The notes: generated from the letters alone by a model not told the origin. DNA of 64,000 nucleotides from Streptomyces sp. SID13726 (GCF_010548375.1 NZ_JAAGLY010000005.1:372001-436000); one strand, 5' to 3'. Counted from the stretch's first letter, positions 1-9,447 are shown. Translations and numbers: made by a program.

Positions 1-2336
1 TGCGCCAGCCGTTGCACGGCGACACTCTTGTCGAAGGTGACTCGCTCGTAGGTGGGTTGCAGCTGGCGGAGCGTACCCAGATCACGGTCGCGTGCGATCA
101 GGATGTCCGGGGTCCGGGTGACCCTGATACTCGCGTGGTCCAGCCGCTCGCGCGCCTGGCCGTGCAGATGGTCGACGGCGTCGAGGAAGAAGCGTTTGAG
201 GTGTTCGGGAGGCAGCCGACGTTCCTCCGCCCGGGTCGTCTCCTGGCGCTGTATCCGCCAGTCGATGTGGCCCGTGACCAGAGCCTTCTCCGAGAGTTCG
301 CGCATGCGCGCGATGAGCTGATCGTCGAACTCCCCGTCGTCTGCACCGAATTGAGCTGCTGCATCCTCAGATGTCCGCTCACCTGATACGACGGCTTCGA
401 GTAGTTCGGGGAGACGGTAGCCGGACAGTATTTCGCCGATGACGTCGAAGACCTGGTCCCCCAGAGCTTCGTTCTGGCGCATGGTCTCGATCTTTCCGAG
501 CACCGTGGCCAGTACGTGCCCCTCCTTGGTGTTGGCCGCGACGAGATTGAAAATATGAACGTTCTCGGTCTGGCCGATGCGGTGCACTCGTCCCATGCGC
601 TGTTCAAGGCGGTTGGGGTTCCATGGGATGTCGTAGTTGACCATGAGGTGGCAGAACTGGAGATTGATTCCTTCGCCCGCCGCCTCGGTGGCGATCATGA
701 TCTGCGCATGTTCCCGGAAGTCACGCTCGGCCTGTACCCGTTCCGCAGGGCGCAGGCCACCGTGGATGACAGCCACGTCGAAGTGCGGGGACAGCCCGCG
801 GACCAGGAAGTCCAGGGTGTCCTTGTGCTCGGTGAAAACCAGGAGCTTCTTCGAGGCGTCGTCGCCGACCCCGTACTGATCCAGGATCTTCCATAACTCC
901 TGCAGCTTGATCTCCCCGCCCAGAAGCGCCGTCTCCTCGGCTTGCGCCAGCAGCGGGCGGAGAAGACCGAGTTCGGCCCCGATCTCCTCCGGGTCTCTGA
1001 AGAGGGAGAGCTGATCAAGAGCCTGCTCCTCGAGCGCCCAGCGCTCGTCCTCGGGACGGTCACCGTTGGTGTTCTTGTCCAGCAGGGTTGAGCCGAGGTC
1101 CGTGGCTGTCGCTGTCGGCTGCTCCAGTTCCCGCTCCAGGCGCTCCACGCGGCGCTGCAAGGTCCGGCAGATGGCCCGTACGGAAGAAGCCAGCCGACGC
1201 TGCATGGTCGTCAGGGCGAAACCGGACACGGATGCACGGCCGCCGTCGGTGCGCTCGCGACGGATCTCGGCGAGACCCTGGGTGATGAACTGGGACACCC
1301 GGTTGTACAGGTCGAGCTCGGCACCATCGAGGGTGTATGCGACAGTGTGCGCGACGCGTGGCCGGAAGAGAGGACGGCCGCGCAGGTCCACCATCTGTTC
1401 CTTGGTGGTCCTGGAGTAGTGGTGCGGCATGATCTCTACGCGGTCGGGGCACCGGTCGCCGTATGCGTCGCGATCCAGCAGCCGCATCAGCCCCCACAGG
1501 GACTCCTCGCGGCCGGAGTGCGGAGTGGCCGTGAGGAGCAGCAGTCGTTCAGCGTGACGTGCCACGCGCTCGGCGGCCTTGTACCGGCCTGTGCGGTTGT
1601 CGATCGCCCCGCGCTTGTTGACCTTCAGGGTGTAGCCGTGGGCCTCGTCGAGGACCGCCAGGTCCCAAGGGCGTTGTGCGGCGGCGAAGGAAGCGAGGAC
1701 TGTCTCCGTCTTCAGCAGATCGCGGGAGACGATGAAGACGCCGTCGGACTCCCAGGGGTTGGCCATGGGGTCCGCGTCCAGGGTGTCCCTGGTGATGCGG
1801 CGGGCTGCGATCCGGAAGCGCTCGTCGAGTTCGCGCTGCCACTGGAAGCCGAGGTTGGCAGGGGCGACGATCAGCACTCGGTCGGCCGCACTGCGGAGTT
1901 GGAGCTCCTTGATGTAGAGCCCGGTCATGATCGTCTTGCCGGCCCCTGGATCATCAGCCAGCAGGAAACGCAGCCGAGGTTCCTCCAGGAACCTGCCGTA
2001 CACCGCTTCGAGTTGGTGCGGCAGCGGCTCGATGCTGGAGACAGAAAGAGCCCCCATGTCGTTCTGGAAGCGTGTGCGGATCCTGCGCGCTTCCACACCG
2101 AGCCGGAAGACTCGCGCGTCCGAGTCGTACCGCCGCTCGCCACCGACGTCGACCACCTCGATGCCGGGCAGCTCATCCTCGGGCAGACTGACACTCTGGT
2201 AGTCCCCGGCGTCGCCTTTGACGAGGAACTCCCAGTAGGCGCCTGGTTGGACCTGGATCACGGTGACAGGCTCGGTGTGTCCCGGCAGCCGTAATCGTGC
2301 GCCCGCGATCAGCCTCTGCGGATCGAAAAGTGACAT
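1..2336 (-). CDS. SNF2/RapA-type DEAH helicase, 3' end beyond window
   Basis: This is a superfamily 2 double-stranded-DNA translocase or helicase. The visible 778 codons start at an ATG with a GGAGGGA ribosome-binding site a few bases upstream. An N-terminal domain of about 110 residues is followed by a Walker A (DDPGAGKT, near residue 127), a DEAH box (VLDEAH, near 229), motif III (LTATP) and the C-terminal RecA lobe, with EGINLQF and the arginine-finger motif QRMGRVHRIGQ near residue 579. The order matches HepA/RapA-like helicases found in many defence islands, including DrmD of DISARM. No other DISARM gene lies to the right, so that assignment is open. It is divergent from the AlbA_2 gene, and the 172 bp between them should hold both promoters. 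The protein continues past the left edge. Confidence 0.85.
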   Translation of the reverse strand, partial: MSLFDPQRLIAGARLRLPGHTEPVTVIQVQPGAYWEFLVKGDAGDYQSVSLPEDELPGIEVVDVGGERRYDSDARVFRLGVEARRIRTRFQNDMGALSVSSIEPLPHQLEAVYGRFLEEPRLRFLLADDPGAGKTIMTGLYIKELQLRSAADRVLIVAPANLGFQWQRELDERFRIAARRITRDTLDADPMANPWESDGVFIVSRDLLKTETVLASFAAAQRPWDLAVLDEAHGYTLKVNKRGAIDNRTGRYKAAERVARHAERLLLLTATPHSGREESLWGLMRLLDRDAYGDRCPDRVEIMPHHYSRTTKEQMVDLRGRPLFRPRVAHTVAYTLDGAELDLYNRVSQFITQGLAEIRRERTDGGRASVSGFALTTMQRRLASSVRAICRTLQRRVERLERELEQPTATATDLGSTLLDKNTNGDRPEDERWALEEQALDQLSLFRDPEEIGAELGLLRPLLAQAEETALLGGEIKLQELWKILDQYGVGDDASKKLLVFTEHKDTLDFLVRGLSPHFDVAVIHGGLRPAERVQAERDFREHAQIMIATEAAGEGINLQFCHLMVNYDIPWNPNRLEQRMGRVHRIGQTENVHIFNLVAANTKEGHVLATVLGKIETMRQNEALGDQVFDVIGEILSGYRLPELLEAVVSGERTSEDAAAQFGADDGEFDDQLIARMRELSEKALVTGHIDWRIQRQETTRAEERRLPPEHLKRFFLDAVDHLHGQARERLDHASIRVTRTPDILIARDRDLGTLRQLQPTYERVTFDKSVAVQRLA

Positions 2337-2508
2337 CTACGTCCCTCCCCCGACAAGCCGCTGCGCCTGAGCTGCGCCTCGACCGTTCGTAGATTCGGAG
2401 AGCGTACACACCGTCGACAGGGAGTCACCCTTCAGGGTACGCCTCAACAGGCGGTACGCAGCGCAGAGTTGAGGTTTCCGTTGCGCCTATCGGGCGTAAC
2501 CTGCGCAG

Positions 2509-3849
2509 GTGACGGTGAGGATCCCCAGACTTGCTCAGTTGCTCGGCGCGGACTTCGACGGCCTGGATCGAAGCCATCTGGTCGAGCTTTGCGACCAGCA
2601 TGCAGCGGAAGACGTGGACTTGGACTTCAAACAGGACAACGCGTACACCAAGGACGCCGATGGACTGGACGAATTCGCCAAGGACGTGTCAGCCATGGCC
2701 AACGCGCGAGGTGGCCTGATCGTCGTCGGCGTCACCGAGAATGACCAGGGCAACGCGGAGGGTCTGAACCCCGTCACGATCAGCGACAAACTGCACAACC
2801 AGCTTGTCCAGGGCCTACGCAGTCGTGTCTTCCCCTTTCTTCCCCCGGACTTCCGCATACGCATGATCGCTGACAGTCCCACCACTCCGGAGCGCGGCTA
2901 CATCCTGATCGGGGTCCCGCGTAGTCCGGTCGCCCCGCACGCCGTTCGCCCCACCGGAGGCAAGGGGCAGCAGCGGTACGGGTACGCGCGTCGGCTGGGC
3001 CGGACCACTGCCTGGCTGGACGAATCAGAGATAGCGGCTCTCTATCGCGACCGCTTCAAGCTGGCAGAAGACCACTCCCATCGGGTAACCGCACAGTTCG
3101 AGGACGACTGCGCGTGGTTGGCGTCTCCCGTTGATGGCAGCATCAGAATGGACATTTCTGTGGTTCCTACGGGACGAGCAGAGCGCCGCATCGACCGCAC
3201 CTTTCTCCAGGATGTGCGAGGGTTCCTCGGTGCACTAGCGCGTCCCGGGGGTGCACCGTCGGCCGCTTTGTCCCGCGACCTGCTGGGCCACGCGCCGGTG
3301 ATCCGCCGGGGCCGCATGCGGATCTCCGGACCTGGCGTCCACGCCGTCTGGCACTCCGACGGCAGCGCTCACCTGCAGGTCGATCTGGCTTCGAAACCTG
3401 CGCCCACGGCAGAGGATGCAGCCGACCCCGTGCTGAACCTCACCCGTCTGGAAGCCAGCGTGCTCTACGGTCTTCATCTCGCGTGCGCATATGCGGAGTG
3501 GGCCGGAGCCTATGGAGATGCCGATGTGCTCGCTGGCACTTCGTCTCCTGCACAGGTGCTCCTGGACCGCACGCCGCTCAATGGAACCGCCCGCTTCGTG
3601 CCGGGGGTGCCGGTGTCGAGTGATACGGGAAGCCCGTGCCATCGCATCGGGTATCTGGAAGCCCTGTGCAATGGAAGCATGCAGCTGTGCACGATGGCCC
3701 ATGCCATTTCGTCCGATTTGCTCGCCGACTACGGTGTCTACGAACCGACTCTGCTGAGGCCAGACGCCACCGTGCGGTCGCAGCGCCTCGCACAGCGTGA
3801 GCGGGCTGAGATGGAAGCGTGGCTCGTGTCCACGTCGGACTCGAACTGA
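2509..3849 (+). CDS. AlbA_2 (Schlafen-type) domain protein
   Basis: The 446-aa protein has an N-terminal AlbA_2/Schlafen-like domain at about residues 20-170. It shows the family pattern of an acidic DFKQD stretch, then FAKDVSAMANARGG and LIVVGV, and later a GYILIGVPRS strand. In other proteins this domain binds nucleic acid or acts as a nuclease-like module, and it is common in regulators and defence loci. The C-terminal 270 residues match nothing I recognise. The GTG at 2509 is used because it opens the conserved frame; its ribosome-binding site is weak and the next GTG two codons on is possible. It points away from the SNF2 helicase and precedes the nuclease-like gene by 199 bp, so the two may be co-transcribed. 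A nucleic-acid-sensing role is inference. Confidence 0.75.
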   Translation: MTVRIPRLAQLLGADFDGLDRSHLVELCDQHAAEDVDLDFKQDNAYTKDADGLDEFAKDVSAMANARGGLIVVGVTENDQGNAEGLNPVTISDKLHNQLVQGLRSRVFPFLPPDFRIRMIADSPTTPERGYILIGVPRSPVAPHAVRPTGGKGQQRYGYARRLGRTTAWLDESEIAALYRDRFKLAEDHSHRVTAQFEDDCAWLASPVDGSIRMDISVVPTGRAERRIDRTFLQDVRGFLGALARPGGAPSAALSRDLLGHAPVIRRGRMRISGPGVHAVWHSDGSAHLQVDLASKPAPTAEDAADPVLNLTRLEASVLYGLHLACAYAEWAGAYGDADVLAGTSSPAQVLLDRTPLNGTARFVPGVPVSSDTGSPCHRIGYLEALCNGSMQLCTMAHAISSDLLADYGVYEPTLLRPDATVRSQRLAQRERAEMEAWLVSTSDSN

Positions 3850-4048
3850 AACGATCCCGGATCGTTCAGCGGGCATAGTCGGCCTTGTCGGTGAGCCGCC
3901 CAAACCCGGCGTACTGGAAGACAAGTTGGAGCCAGGATGCCGATCCCGGCGGGACGGTGGAGTCGCCGCTTTTGGTGGCTTTCAGTATCAATTGGTTCGG
4001 AAGCGATCAGTGAACACGACCGCGAGACGACAAGGTTGGGGGCAGCAA

Positions 4049-4888
4049 GTGACTGAGCAGCCGGTATTCGTCCTGGGCGGCCATCTGCAGGCCCTGGAGC
4101 CGGCCGCGTTCGAAACCGAGGCGGAGTTTCAGGAACTCCTCGCGCGCCATCCGCGGGTGCTGGATTTCGGCTCGCTGGCCGACGGGCAGCCGTTGCGGCT
4201 GGTGTTGGTCGCGCGGGAGATGGGCGTTCCGACGAGCGGCGAGAGCGGTCCGGCGTATTGGCTGGACCATCTCTTCGTCGACGCCGACGGGGTGCCCACG
4301 CTGGTGGAGGTCAAGCGGGCGAGCGATACGCGTATCCGCCGAGAGGTGGTGGGTCAGATGCTGGACTACGCGGCGAACGGAGCGCGGTACTGGCCTGGAG
4401 CGTTGCTCCAGCGCTCCTTCGAGGGGACCTGCGCTGCGGACGGCCGATCGTTGGAAGAGGCGTACGGGGAACTGCTGCTCGGTGACCGTTCCGCGGAAGA
4501 GTTCTGGTCGATGGTCGAGGAACGGCTGGCCGCCGGGCAGATGCGGCTGCTGTTCGTCGCGGACCGGATCCCGCTGGAGCTGAGGGCGATCGTCGAGTTC
4601 TTGAACCGGCAGATGCGGCAGGCAGCGGTGTACGCAGTCGAGTTGACGCAGTACCGAGGCGACGGAGACCTTCGCGTCAAAGATCCGTCAGTGATCGTGG
4701 CGTTCGAGCCCATTGGCCCCTTCGAGGATCTTCCCAACGCATCGCCTGCCAGCCGCCGGGACCTACGCCCCCAGCGCGCTCCAGCGAACCGCCGTACCAA
4801 GGCAGAGCTGGAAGAGGAGAACTCCGCGCTGCGAGCCGAGGTCGAATCGCTCCGCAGACAAGTGGCCGGCGAACCCTCGCTGGAATAG
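4049..4888 (+). CDS. NucS/PD-(D/E)XK-like endonuclease-fold protein
   Basis: This 279-aa protein is read from the GTG at 4049, which has a GGGGG ribosome-binding site seven bases upstream. The frame is open further upstream, but that part is low-complexity and non-conserved. The core has a LDHLFVDADG strand followed by PTLVEVKRASDTRIRREVVGQ. This fits a PD-(D/E)XK nuclease with the metal-binding Asp near residue 72 and the E-x-K pair near 86-88. After the K comes a QMLDYAANGARYW helix as in NucS/DUF91-type proteins. The last 35 residues (KAELEEENSALRAEVESL) form a short coiled coil. Convergent with the Hsp70-NYN gene 106 bp away. Nuclease activity is inferred from fold motifs. A DNA-binding protein with an inactive core is possible. 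Confidence 0.7.
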   Translation: MTEQPVFVLGGHLQALEPAAFETEAEFQELLARHPRVLDFGSLADGQPLRLVLVAREMGVPTSGESGPAYWLDHLFVDADGVPTLVEVKRASDTRIRREVVGQMLDYAANGARYWPGALLQRSFEGTCAADGRSLEEAYGELLLGDRSAEEFWSMVEERLAAGQMRLLFVADRIPLELRAIVEFLNRQMRQAAVYAVELTQYRGDGDLRVKDPSVIVAFEPIGPFEDLPNASPASRRDLRPQRAPANRRTKAELEEENSALRAEVESLRRQVAGEPSLE

Positions 4889-4994
4889 CGGTAGTTCGCT
4901 GAACTCGCCGGTAGGTAGGGTTGACGGCTGAGCGGGTCGGTCGTATGGCGGTGGTGTGTCGAGTTTCGAGGGCAGGATAACCGGGGGTTCCCCC

Positions 4995-7040
4995 TTACCC
5001 TCGTCCCCGCGGCGCCACGCAGGTACGCTCGGTGAAGAACCAGATCCCTTTGGAGCAGGTGGCGCCCAGAACCCGCCCCTTCTCCCGAAGCCACGGATAA
5101 CGGTCGTGCAGCTCTGCGAAGTTGTCGTTCGTCACGACCATCGCACCGGAGTCGTCGGCGATGACCGCCACGAGGGCGTCGCCCTTGCCCTCGGTACCGG
5201 CTGGCGGCTGGATGATGTCGCCTTTGCTGAGGGCGGCCTCCACGGCTTCACGTTCCGTGTCCGCGACCTTGTGCCGGAAGCTGGCGTCGACCACAACATG
5301 AATGTCGGCCTTGGGGTATTTCTTGGCCAGCGCCGCCCGCGCGGCCTGAAGCTGAGAGAAACTCGGGTGATCGTCGTCTTCATAGACCCCCGGGCGGACC
5401 GGTGAATGACCGATCCAGGCGAGGTTCGAGCCGTCGACGACCAGGGTGTGCGGACCGCCGTCGAGCGTCACCGGCCGCGCCTTCGGAGGCGCGGGAACGG
5501 GGTGGGCGCCTGCGGCCGAGGCGGCCGTCCTGAGGGGGTCCGGATTCGAGTTGCCCTTCAGCAGGCGGTCCAGCTCTTCTCGGACCTCGGGCGTGGGGCC
5601 ACCCGAACCGAAGCTCTCGACCTCTTGGTCGACCACGACCTCGCCCGTGTGCTCCAGGGTGGCCTTGACGTGGAGCAGGCCATTGGAGTCGTACGTGTAC
5701 TCCAGATCGAAGCGGGACTCGTCGCGGACCCGCGGCGTGGGGTACGTGAGGGTGAGTTCGGTGAGCTGCACGTTGTCGCGGTGGGCGAGCTCTTTGTCCG
5801 GGTCACCCTCCCAGATCTCCACGGACAACTTCCGCGCGTGGTCCTGGTGCGGCGTGTAGCTCTTGCGCTCCTTCCAAGGCAGCGGCGAGTTCCTGGGGAT
5901 GATCTGGCTGAACCGCTTGCGTCCCGAGGAGTCCTTGACCATCGTGCCGAGCGCATGACTGGTTGCGACCTGGATGACTCCCTCGGTCTCACCGGCGAGC
6001 ACCGCCGCCGCGATCGACGCGCCACGTGCGACCGCTGTCATCGGGTGGCACAGTTCAGTGGGCACGGGCTCCATCTGGAGTGCTTCGGCGACCGCGGCCC
6101 GCACGCTGGGGATCTGGCTCGTACCGCCGATCATGAGGATCTCGTCCACGTCGAGCGGGGCCATGTGCAGGTCCTTCAGACACTGCTCCACAGGCCCGAG
6201 AGCGCGGTCGACGAGGTCACCGATCGCCTCCTCCAGCTCGCCCTGGTGGATCTCGACGCCGACACCGTCGGGGGTGATCACCGTGACGGACGGCTGGGAG
6301 GAGAGCAGGATCTTGTTCCGCTCCACGTCCAGGCGGAACTGCCGTTCCTGGGCTGGAGTCCAGGCCCTGCGCGCGGGCGCTCGTTCGAGGACGAGCTCAC
6401 GCAGCCGCCGGTCGATCTCCAGACCGCCGAGCTCCGTCACTCCGCGTGACGCACGCTCCTCGAAGAACCCGTCCGAGTAGTCGAGCACGGTCACGTCGAT
6501 GGTGCCGCCGCCCCAGTCGAAGACCAGGATCTGGGAGTCTTCGCGGAAGTCGTGGACGTACGAGATGGCAGCCGCTGTCGGCTCGTTGAGCAGGGCTTGG
6601 ACCTCGATGCCGGCGAACCGTGCCGCTGCCCTGGTCCGGTACCGGGCAGCGCCCGTCGCGTTGGCGGGCACAGTGATGACGGCGCGATCGATGTCGGTGA
6701 GGTTGCGCTGGGCGCCGTCGCGCATCGCGGTGAAGACACCCGCTGCGACGGTGGTCGCCGCGAAGCGCCTGCCCTGGATGGTCACGTATTCGTCGCTCTT
6801 GAGGAGCCGTTTGCAAGCTTCGGCCGCTTCCTCGGAGCGGAGCTTGGCCTCCCAGCCGAACAGAGGGCCGCGCCGAAGCGAGCTGACACCCACGACCGAG
6901 GGGAAGAGCTGCTCAAACCCCGGCCGCCGCCAGTCGGCGTCGATGTGGTGGGCATCGAGCGGCAGCACCTCGGCGTCGTCGCCCTGCCACTGGGCCACGA
7001 CGGAGTTGGTCGTACCGAAGTCGATCCCTGTCGAGGTCAC
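4995..7040 (-). CDS. Hsp70-family chaperone fused to a C-terminal NYN/Zc3h12a-like RNase domain
   Basis: The 681-aa protein has a full Hsp70 ATPase domain: IDFGTTNS at residues 6-13, NEPTAAAISY near 155, VFDWGGGTIDV near 175, and MIGGTSQIP near 305. A beta-type substrate-binding domain follows (about residues 360-480), but the helical lid appears to be missing. A Pro/Ala-rich linker leads to a second domain at about 528-672. It starts TLVVDGSN and continues with HVVVDASF, GKGDALV and MVVTNDNF. That acidic-residue spacing is typical of PIN-like NYN RNases of the Zc3h12a/Regnase group. It is the last gene of a minus-strand operon and overlaps the GrpE-like gene by ATGA. The model is chaperone-gated RNA cleavage; the architecture is seen, the activity is inferred. 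Confidence 0.85.
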   Translation of the reverse strand: MTSTGIDFGTTNSVVAQWQGDDAEVLPLDAHHIDADWRRPGFEQLFPSVVGVSSLRRGPLFGWEAKLRSEEAAEACKRLLKSDEYVTIQGRRFAATTVAAGVFTAMRDGAQRNLTDIDRAVITVPANATGAARYRTRAAARFAGIEVQALLNEPTAAAISYVHDFREDSQILVFDWGGGTIDVTVLDYSDGFFEERASRGVTELGGLEIDRRLRELVLERAPARRAWTPAQERQFRLDVERNKILLSSQPSVTVITPDGVGVEIHQGELEEAIGDLVDRALGPVEQCLKDLHMAPLDVDEILMIGGTSQIPSVRAAVAEALQMEPVPTELCHPMTAVARGASIAAAVLAGETEGVIQVATSHALGTMVKDSSGRKRFSQIIPRNSPLPWKERKSYTPHQDHARKLSVEIWEGDPDKELAHRDNVQLTELTLTYPTPRVRDESRFDLEYTYDSNGLLHVKATLEHTGEVVVDQEVESFGSGGPTPEVREELDRLLKGNSNPDPLRTAASAAGAHPVPAPPKARPVTLDGGPHTLVVDGSNLAWIGHSPVRPGVYEDDDHPSFSQLQAARAALAKKYPKADIHVVVDASFRHKVADTEREAVEAALSKGDIIQPPAGTEGKGDALVAVIADDSGAMVVTNDNFAELHDRYPWLREKGRVLGATCSKGIWFFTERTCVAPRGRG

Positions 7041-7639
7041 TTGGCATCGTCTCCCCGCACGTCCACCGCACTGGTCCCGTCATGCTCCGGCAGGGTCCTC
7101 GGGGCTGGGATGCGGCGCAGTTGGCCGGCGAGCAGCAGCTTGTCCGTCGCCTGGTCCACGTAGGCGGGCCGGACCAGCTCGAAGCCCTCGCCTTCGCCCT
7201 CGACGACGACGAAGAGTTCCTGCTCGTCGGCCTCCTCGACCACACGGACCCCCATGTCGACGAGCGAGGCGCGCACCGCCCGGCGGATGGCCTTTGCCCC
7301 CTGCTCGGGAGTGCTGGCAAGGAGGTCGGTCTCGACCAGCCGCGCGATGTGCTCGTCCCGCGTCCGAAATGCCTCCAGCACGCCCTGCCGCAGTGCCGCA
7401 TTGACCGTAGCGGGGGTCGGACGGACATCCTGCGGAAGCTGCGCGATAAGCTCCGCGGCCCGTTCGGTGAAACGGGCGAGGAGCTGCGCCGGATGAAGGA
7501 GCTCCTCCGGCCTGAGGGTACGCAGTTTCATGTCCGCCGCGAACTCCTGGTTCTCCTTGCGGCGGATCCGCCCCGTGGGCTTCTTGGCCTGTCCGGCCGC
7601 GTTCGGGCTGCTCTTGCGGCGTGCGGACTTGCTGCTCAT
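7037..7639 (-). CDS. GrpE-like nucleotide exchange factor
   Basis: This 200-aa protein has a basic N-terminus (SSKSARRKSS), a helical middle (PAQLLARFTERAAELIAQLP through VLEAFRTRDEHIARLVET) and a beta-rich end (VRVVEEADEQELFVVVEGEG, GFELVRPAYVD). Helices followed by a small beta domain, and the G-(Y/F)-x-L-x-RPA-x-V signature, match GrpE, the Hsp70 nucleotide exchange factor. Overall similarity looks low. It overlaps both neighbours by 4 bp (ATGA), directly before the Hsp70-NYN gene, which strongly supports the role. The likely partner is that Hsp70 rather than the housekeeping DnaK. A different Hsp70-binding cofactor is the main alternative. Confidence 0.6.
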   Translation of the reverse strand: MSSKSARRKSSPNAAGQAKKPTGRIRRKENQEFAADMKLRTLRPEELLHPAQLLARFTERAAELIAQLPQDVRPTPATVNAALRQGVLEAFRTRDEHIARLVETDLLASTPEQGAKAIRRAVRASLVDMGVRVVEEADEQELFVVVEGEGEGFELVRPAYVDQATDKLLLAGQLRRIPAPRTLPEHDGTSAVDVRGDDAK

Positions 7640-9369
7640 GAAGTCGTCCTGTGGTCGTGATCGGGGCGCCGGGGCGCGGTCAGCAGGGTGGGTAGAAGGT
7701 CGGCGATCGCGCGGTCGCGTACCGTCGCGAGGTCCGTGGCGGCCTGGTGCGTGGTCCGGCGCGGCATCGCGGCGGTCCGCGGCGTCAGGGACCTCGGTCT
7801 CACTGTGGGCAGTCGCAGGGCCGCGGGATCCAGCGGCAGTACGAAGAAGTCGGACCAGTCCTCGGTCCGCTCGGCCTGCTCGATCCGGCGCTTCGCCCAG
7901 TTGGCCTGCGCCGCCAGGTCGAGGTCATCCCGGTCGGCCCGCCTGCGCTCGCGCCACTGGTGCTTCCAGTGCTCACTCTTGTGCGGCAGCCCAAGCTCCA
8001 GATACGGATTGGCGGGCTGATCCCGATCGTTGCGCTTGGTCCCCCGCCGACGGTCCAGCAGAGCCAGGTTCTCCTCGACCCGGCGGTCGGTTCGGGCGAC
8101 GCGCGCCAGCGAGACGTAGGCGAGGTCGAGATCGTCATCGAGCAGGGCGAGGTAGGCGAACATGTTCCATGCCTCGGCCGCGTGCTCGGCTGACGCGCCT
8201 TCATGATCGACGAGCTTGTCGACCTGCGCCTGGGCTTTCTTCCTCTCGCCCTGGCAGATGAGGTCGTAGGCGTGCCGCAGCGCCACGAGGGCGTAGAACG
8301 GACCGCGCGCCGGATTTACCGCGGCCCTCGGCTCCCACAGGGCGCACATCAGCCGCCACAGCCCACGGTCGGCGGGGATGTCCGGGTCCCAGGAGCCCGT
8401 CATAGAGCCATCCCGCACCTTGCGCAGGCGAAGCACCAGCTCGCGAGGCAACAGATCCTCGAGTTCCTTGAGGGCGTCCGTCTCGCCATCCGCGACACGC
8501 AGAAGCAGGTCGTAGAGGCTGCTCGGCGCCGGCTGGACCGGCTCGCCCGCCAGGAACGCCTCCCGCTCGCCGGGCTCGTCCCAGCCGAGCGAGCGGGCGA
8601 GGGCGGCATCCGTCTTCTCTGGTGCGAGCCTGGCGAGCAGGTAGCCCTGTTCGTCGGCGTCCGCCCGCAGGGTCCACGGCTGGTGGCCGCGGTCCAGTAC
8701 GCCTGCCTCGATAAGGTCGTCGATGATGCCGAGGGGTGCCCAGGGGACAATTGCCCCTAGGTGGTGCGTGGTCAGCTCGTCCAGGTTCCTCCGAGCGAGG
8801 GCCTGCTGAAGCGCGAAGGCCCCAGTGGGGTCTTCCTCGGCACCGCGAGGGAGGTCGTCCGCGCCGAGGTCAGCCGCCGGGTCCGCGCCCGCGATGACCG
8901 CGAGGCGGCGCTCACCGGCCGGGGAGAGCCAGGGCAGGCCGACCTCGTGGACGGCGGAGAGCACGGCGGCCGTCTGCGCGACGGCCCGGCCCGGTTCGGC
9001 GGCTTCGAGCAGCGCCTTGACGGCGGGGAGAAGTTGAGGTGTCGGCTGTCCGTCCAGACACGCACGAATGGTGTCTGTGCTCCACCGCAGGGTTTCGTCC
9101 TCTGCATCCATGGACTCCAACAGCCCCCGCAGCACGTCCTCGACACGCACCACCGCCTCCACGCCGAAGACCCCGGCCCTGCGCCACTTGCGCAACGCGA
9201 ATCCGTCGACCACGCCCCCGGGACCGGTGATCGCGGCGGAGCGGCGGGCGGACCGCCGTGCCCGCCACGCCTCGACCATCTCAGCGCGCGTCATCGATTC
9301 CGTGATCGGCAGTTCCCCCGCGCCGAATCCGCCGCCGAGCCGATCGGCCGCAGCGTCCTCGTTCCCCAT
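7636..9369 (-). CDS. Helical-repeat protein with a degenerate J-domain-like segment
   Basis: I do not recognise a family for this 577-aa protein. It is mostly helical. Residues about 340-440 (FYALVALRHAYDLICQGERK; AAEAWNMFAYLALLDDDLDL) look like TPR-type repeats. Near residue 452 it has NPYLELGL, then EHWKHQWRERRRA and, after a short acidic loop, a helix NWAKRRIEQAERTEDW. Helix I with the NPYxxLG motif, a basic helix II and a third helix are the layout of a J domain, but the HPD loop is replaced by RDDL. It lies between the HelD-like helicase (78 bp upstream) and the GrpE-like gene (4-bp overlap). That makes a J-like partner for the Hsp70 attractive, but it is inference. The C-terminus is Pro/Arg/Thr-rich. 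Confidence 0.6.
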   Translation of the reverse strand: MGNEDAAADRLGGGFGAGELPITESMTRAEMVEAWRARRSARRSAAITGPGGVVDGFALRKWRRAGVFGVEAVVRVEDVLRGLLESMDAEDETLRWSTDTIRACLDGQPTPQLLPAVKALLEAAEPGRAVAQTAAVLSAVHEVGLPWLSPAGERRLAVIAGADPAADLGADDLPRGAEEDPTGAFALQQALARRNLDELTTHHLGAIVPWAPLGIIDDLIEAGVLDRGHQPWTLRADADEQGYLLARLAPEKTDAALARSLGWDEPGEREAFLAGEPVQPAPSSLYDLLLRVADGETDALKELEDLLPRELVLRLRKVRDGSMTGSWDPDIPADRGLWRLMCALWEPRAAVNPARGPFYALVALRHAYDLICQGERKKAQAQVDKLVDHEGASAEHAAEAWNMFAYLALLDDDLDLAYVSLARVARTDRRVEENLALLDRRRGTKRNDRDQPANPYLELGLPHKSEHWKHQWRERRRADRDDLDLAAQANWAKRRIEQAERTEDWSDFFVLPLDPAALRLPTVRPRSLTPRTAAMPRRTTHQAATDLATVRDRAIADLLPTLLTAPRRPDHDHRTTS

Positions 9370-9447
9370 CCGCCCCCGCTTGTCTCCCGCGTTCGAAACC
9401 TGCGTCGTATTTTGTCAGGTCTTCTGACGGTGGTGGGAGGGTCCTCG

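Noticed and set aside
1347..2294. A 315-codon plus-strand frame at the left edge
   Set aside because: It is antisense to the SNF2 helicase, whose Walker A and DEAH motifs are clear.
1..4888. A complete DISARM system
   Set aside because: Only a helicase resembling DrmD is present; DrmA, DrmB, DrmC and the methylase are not found in this window.
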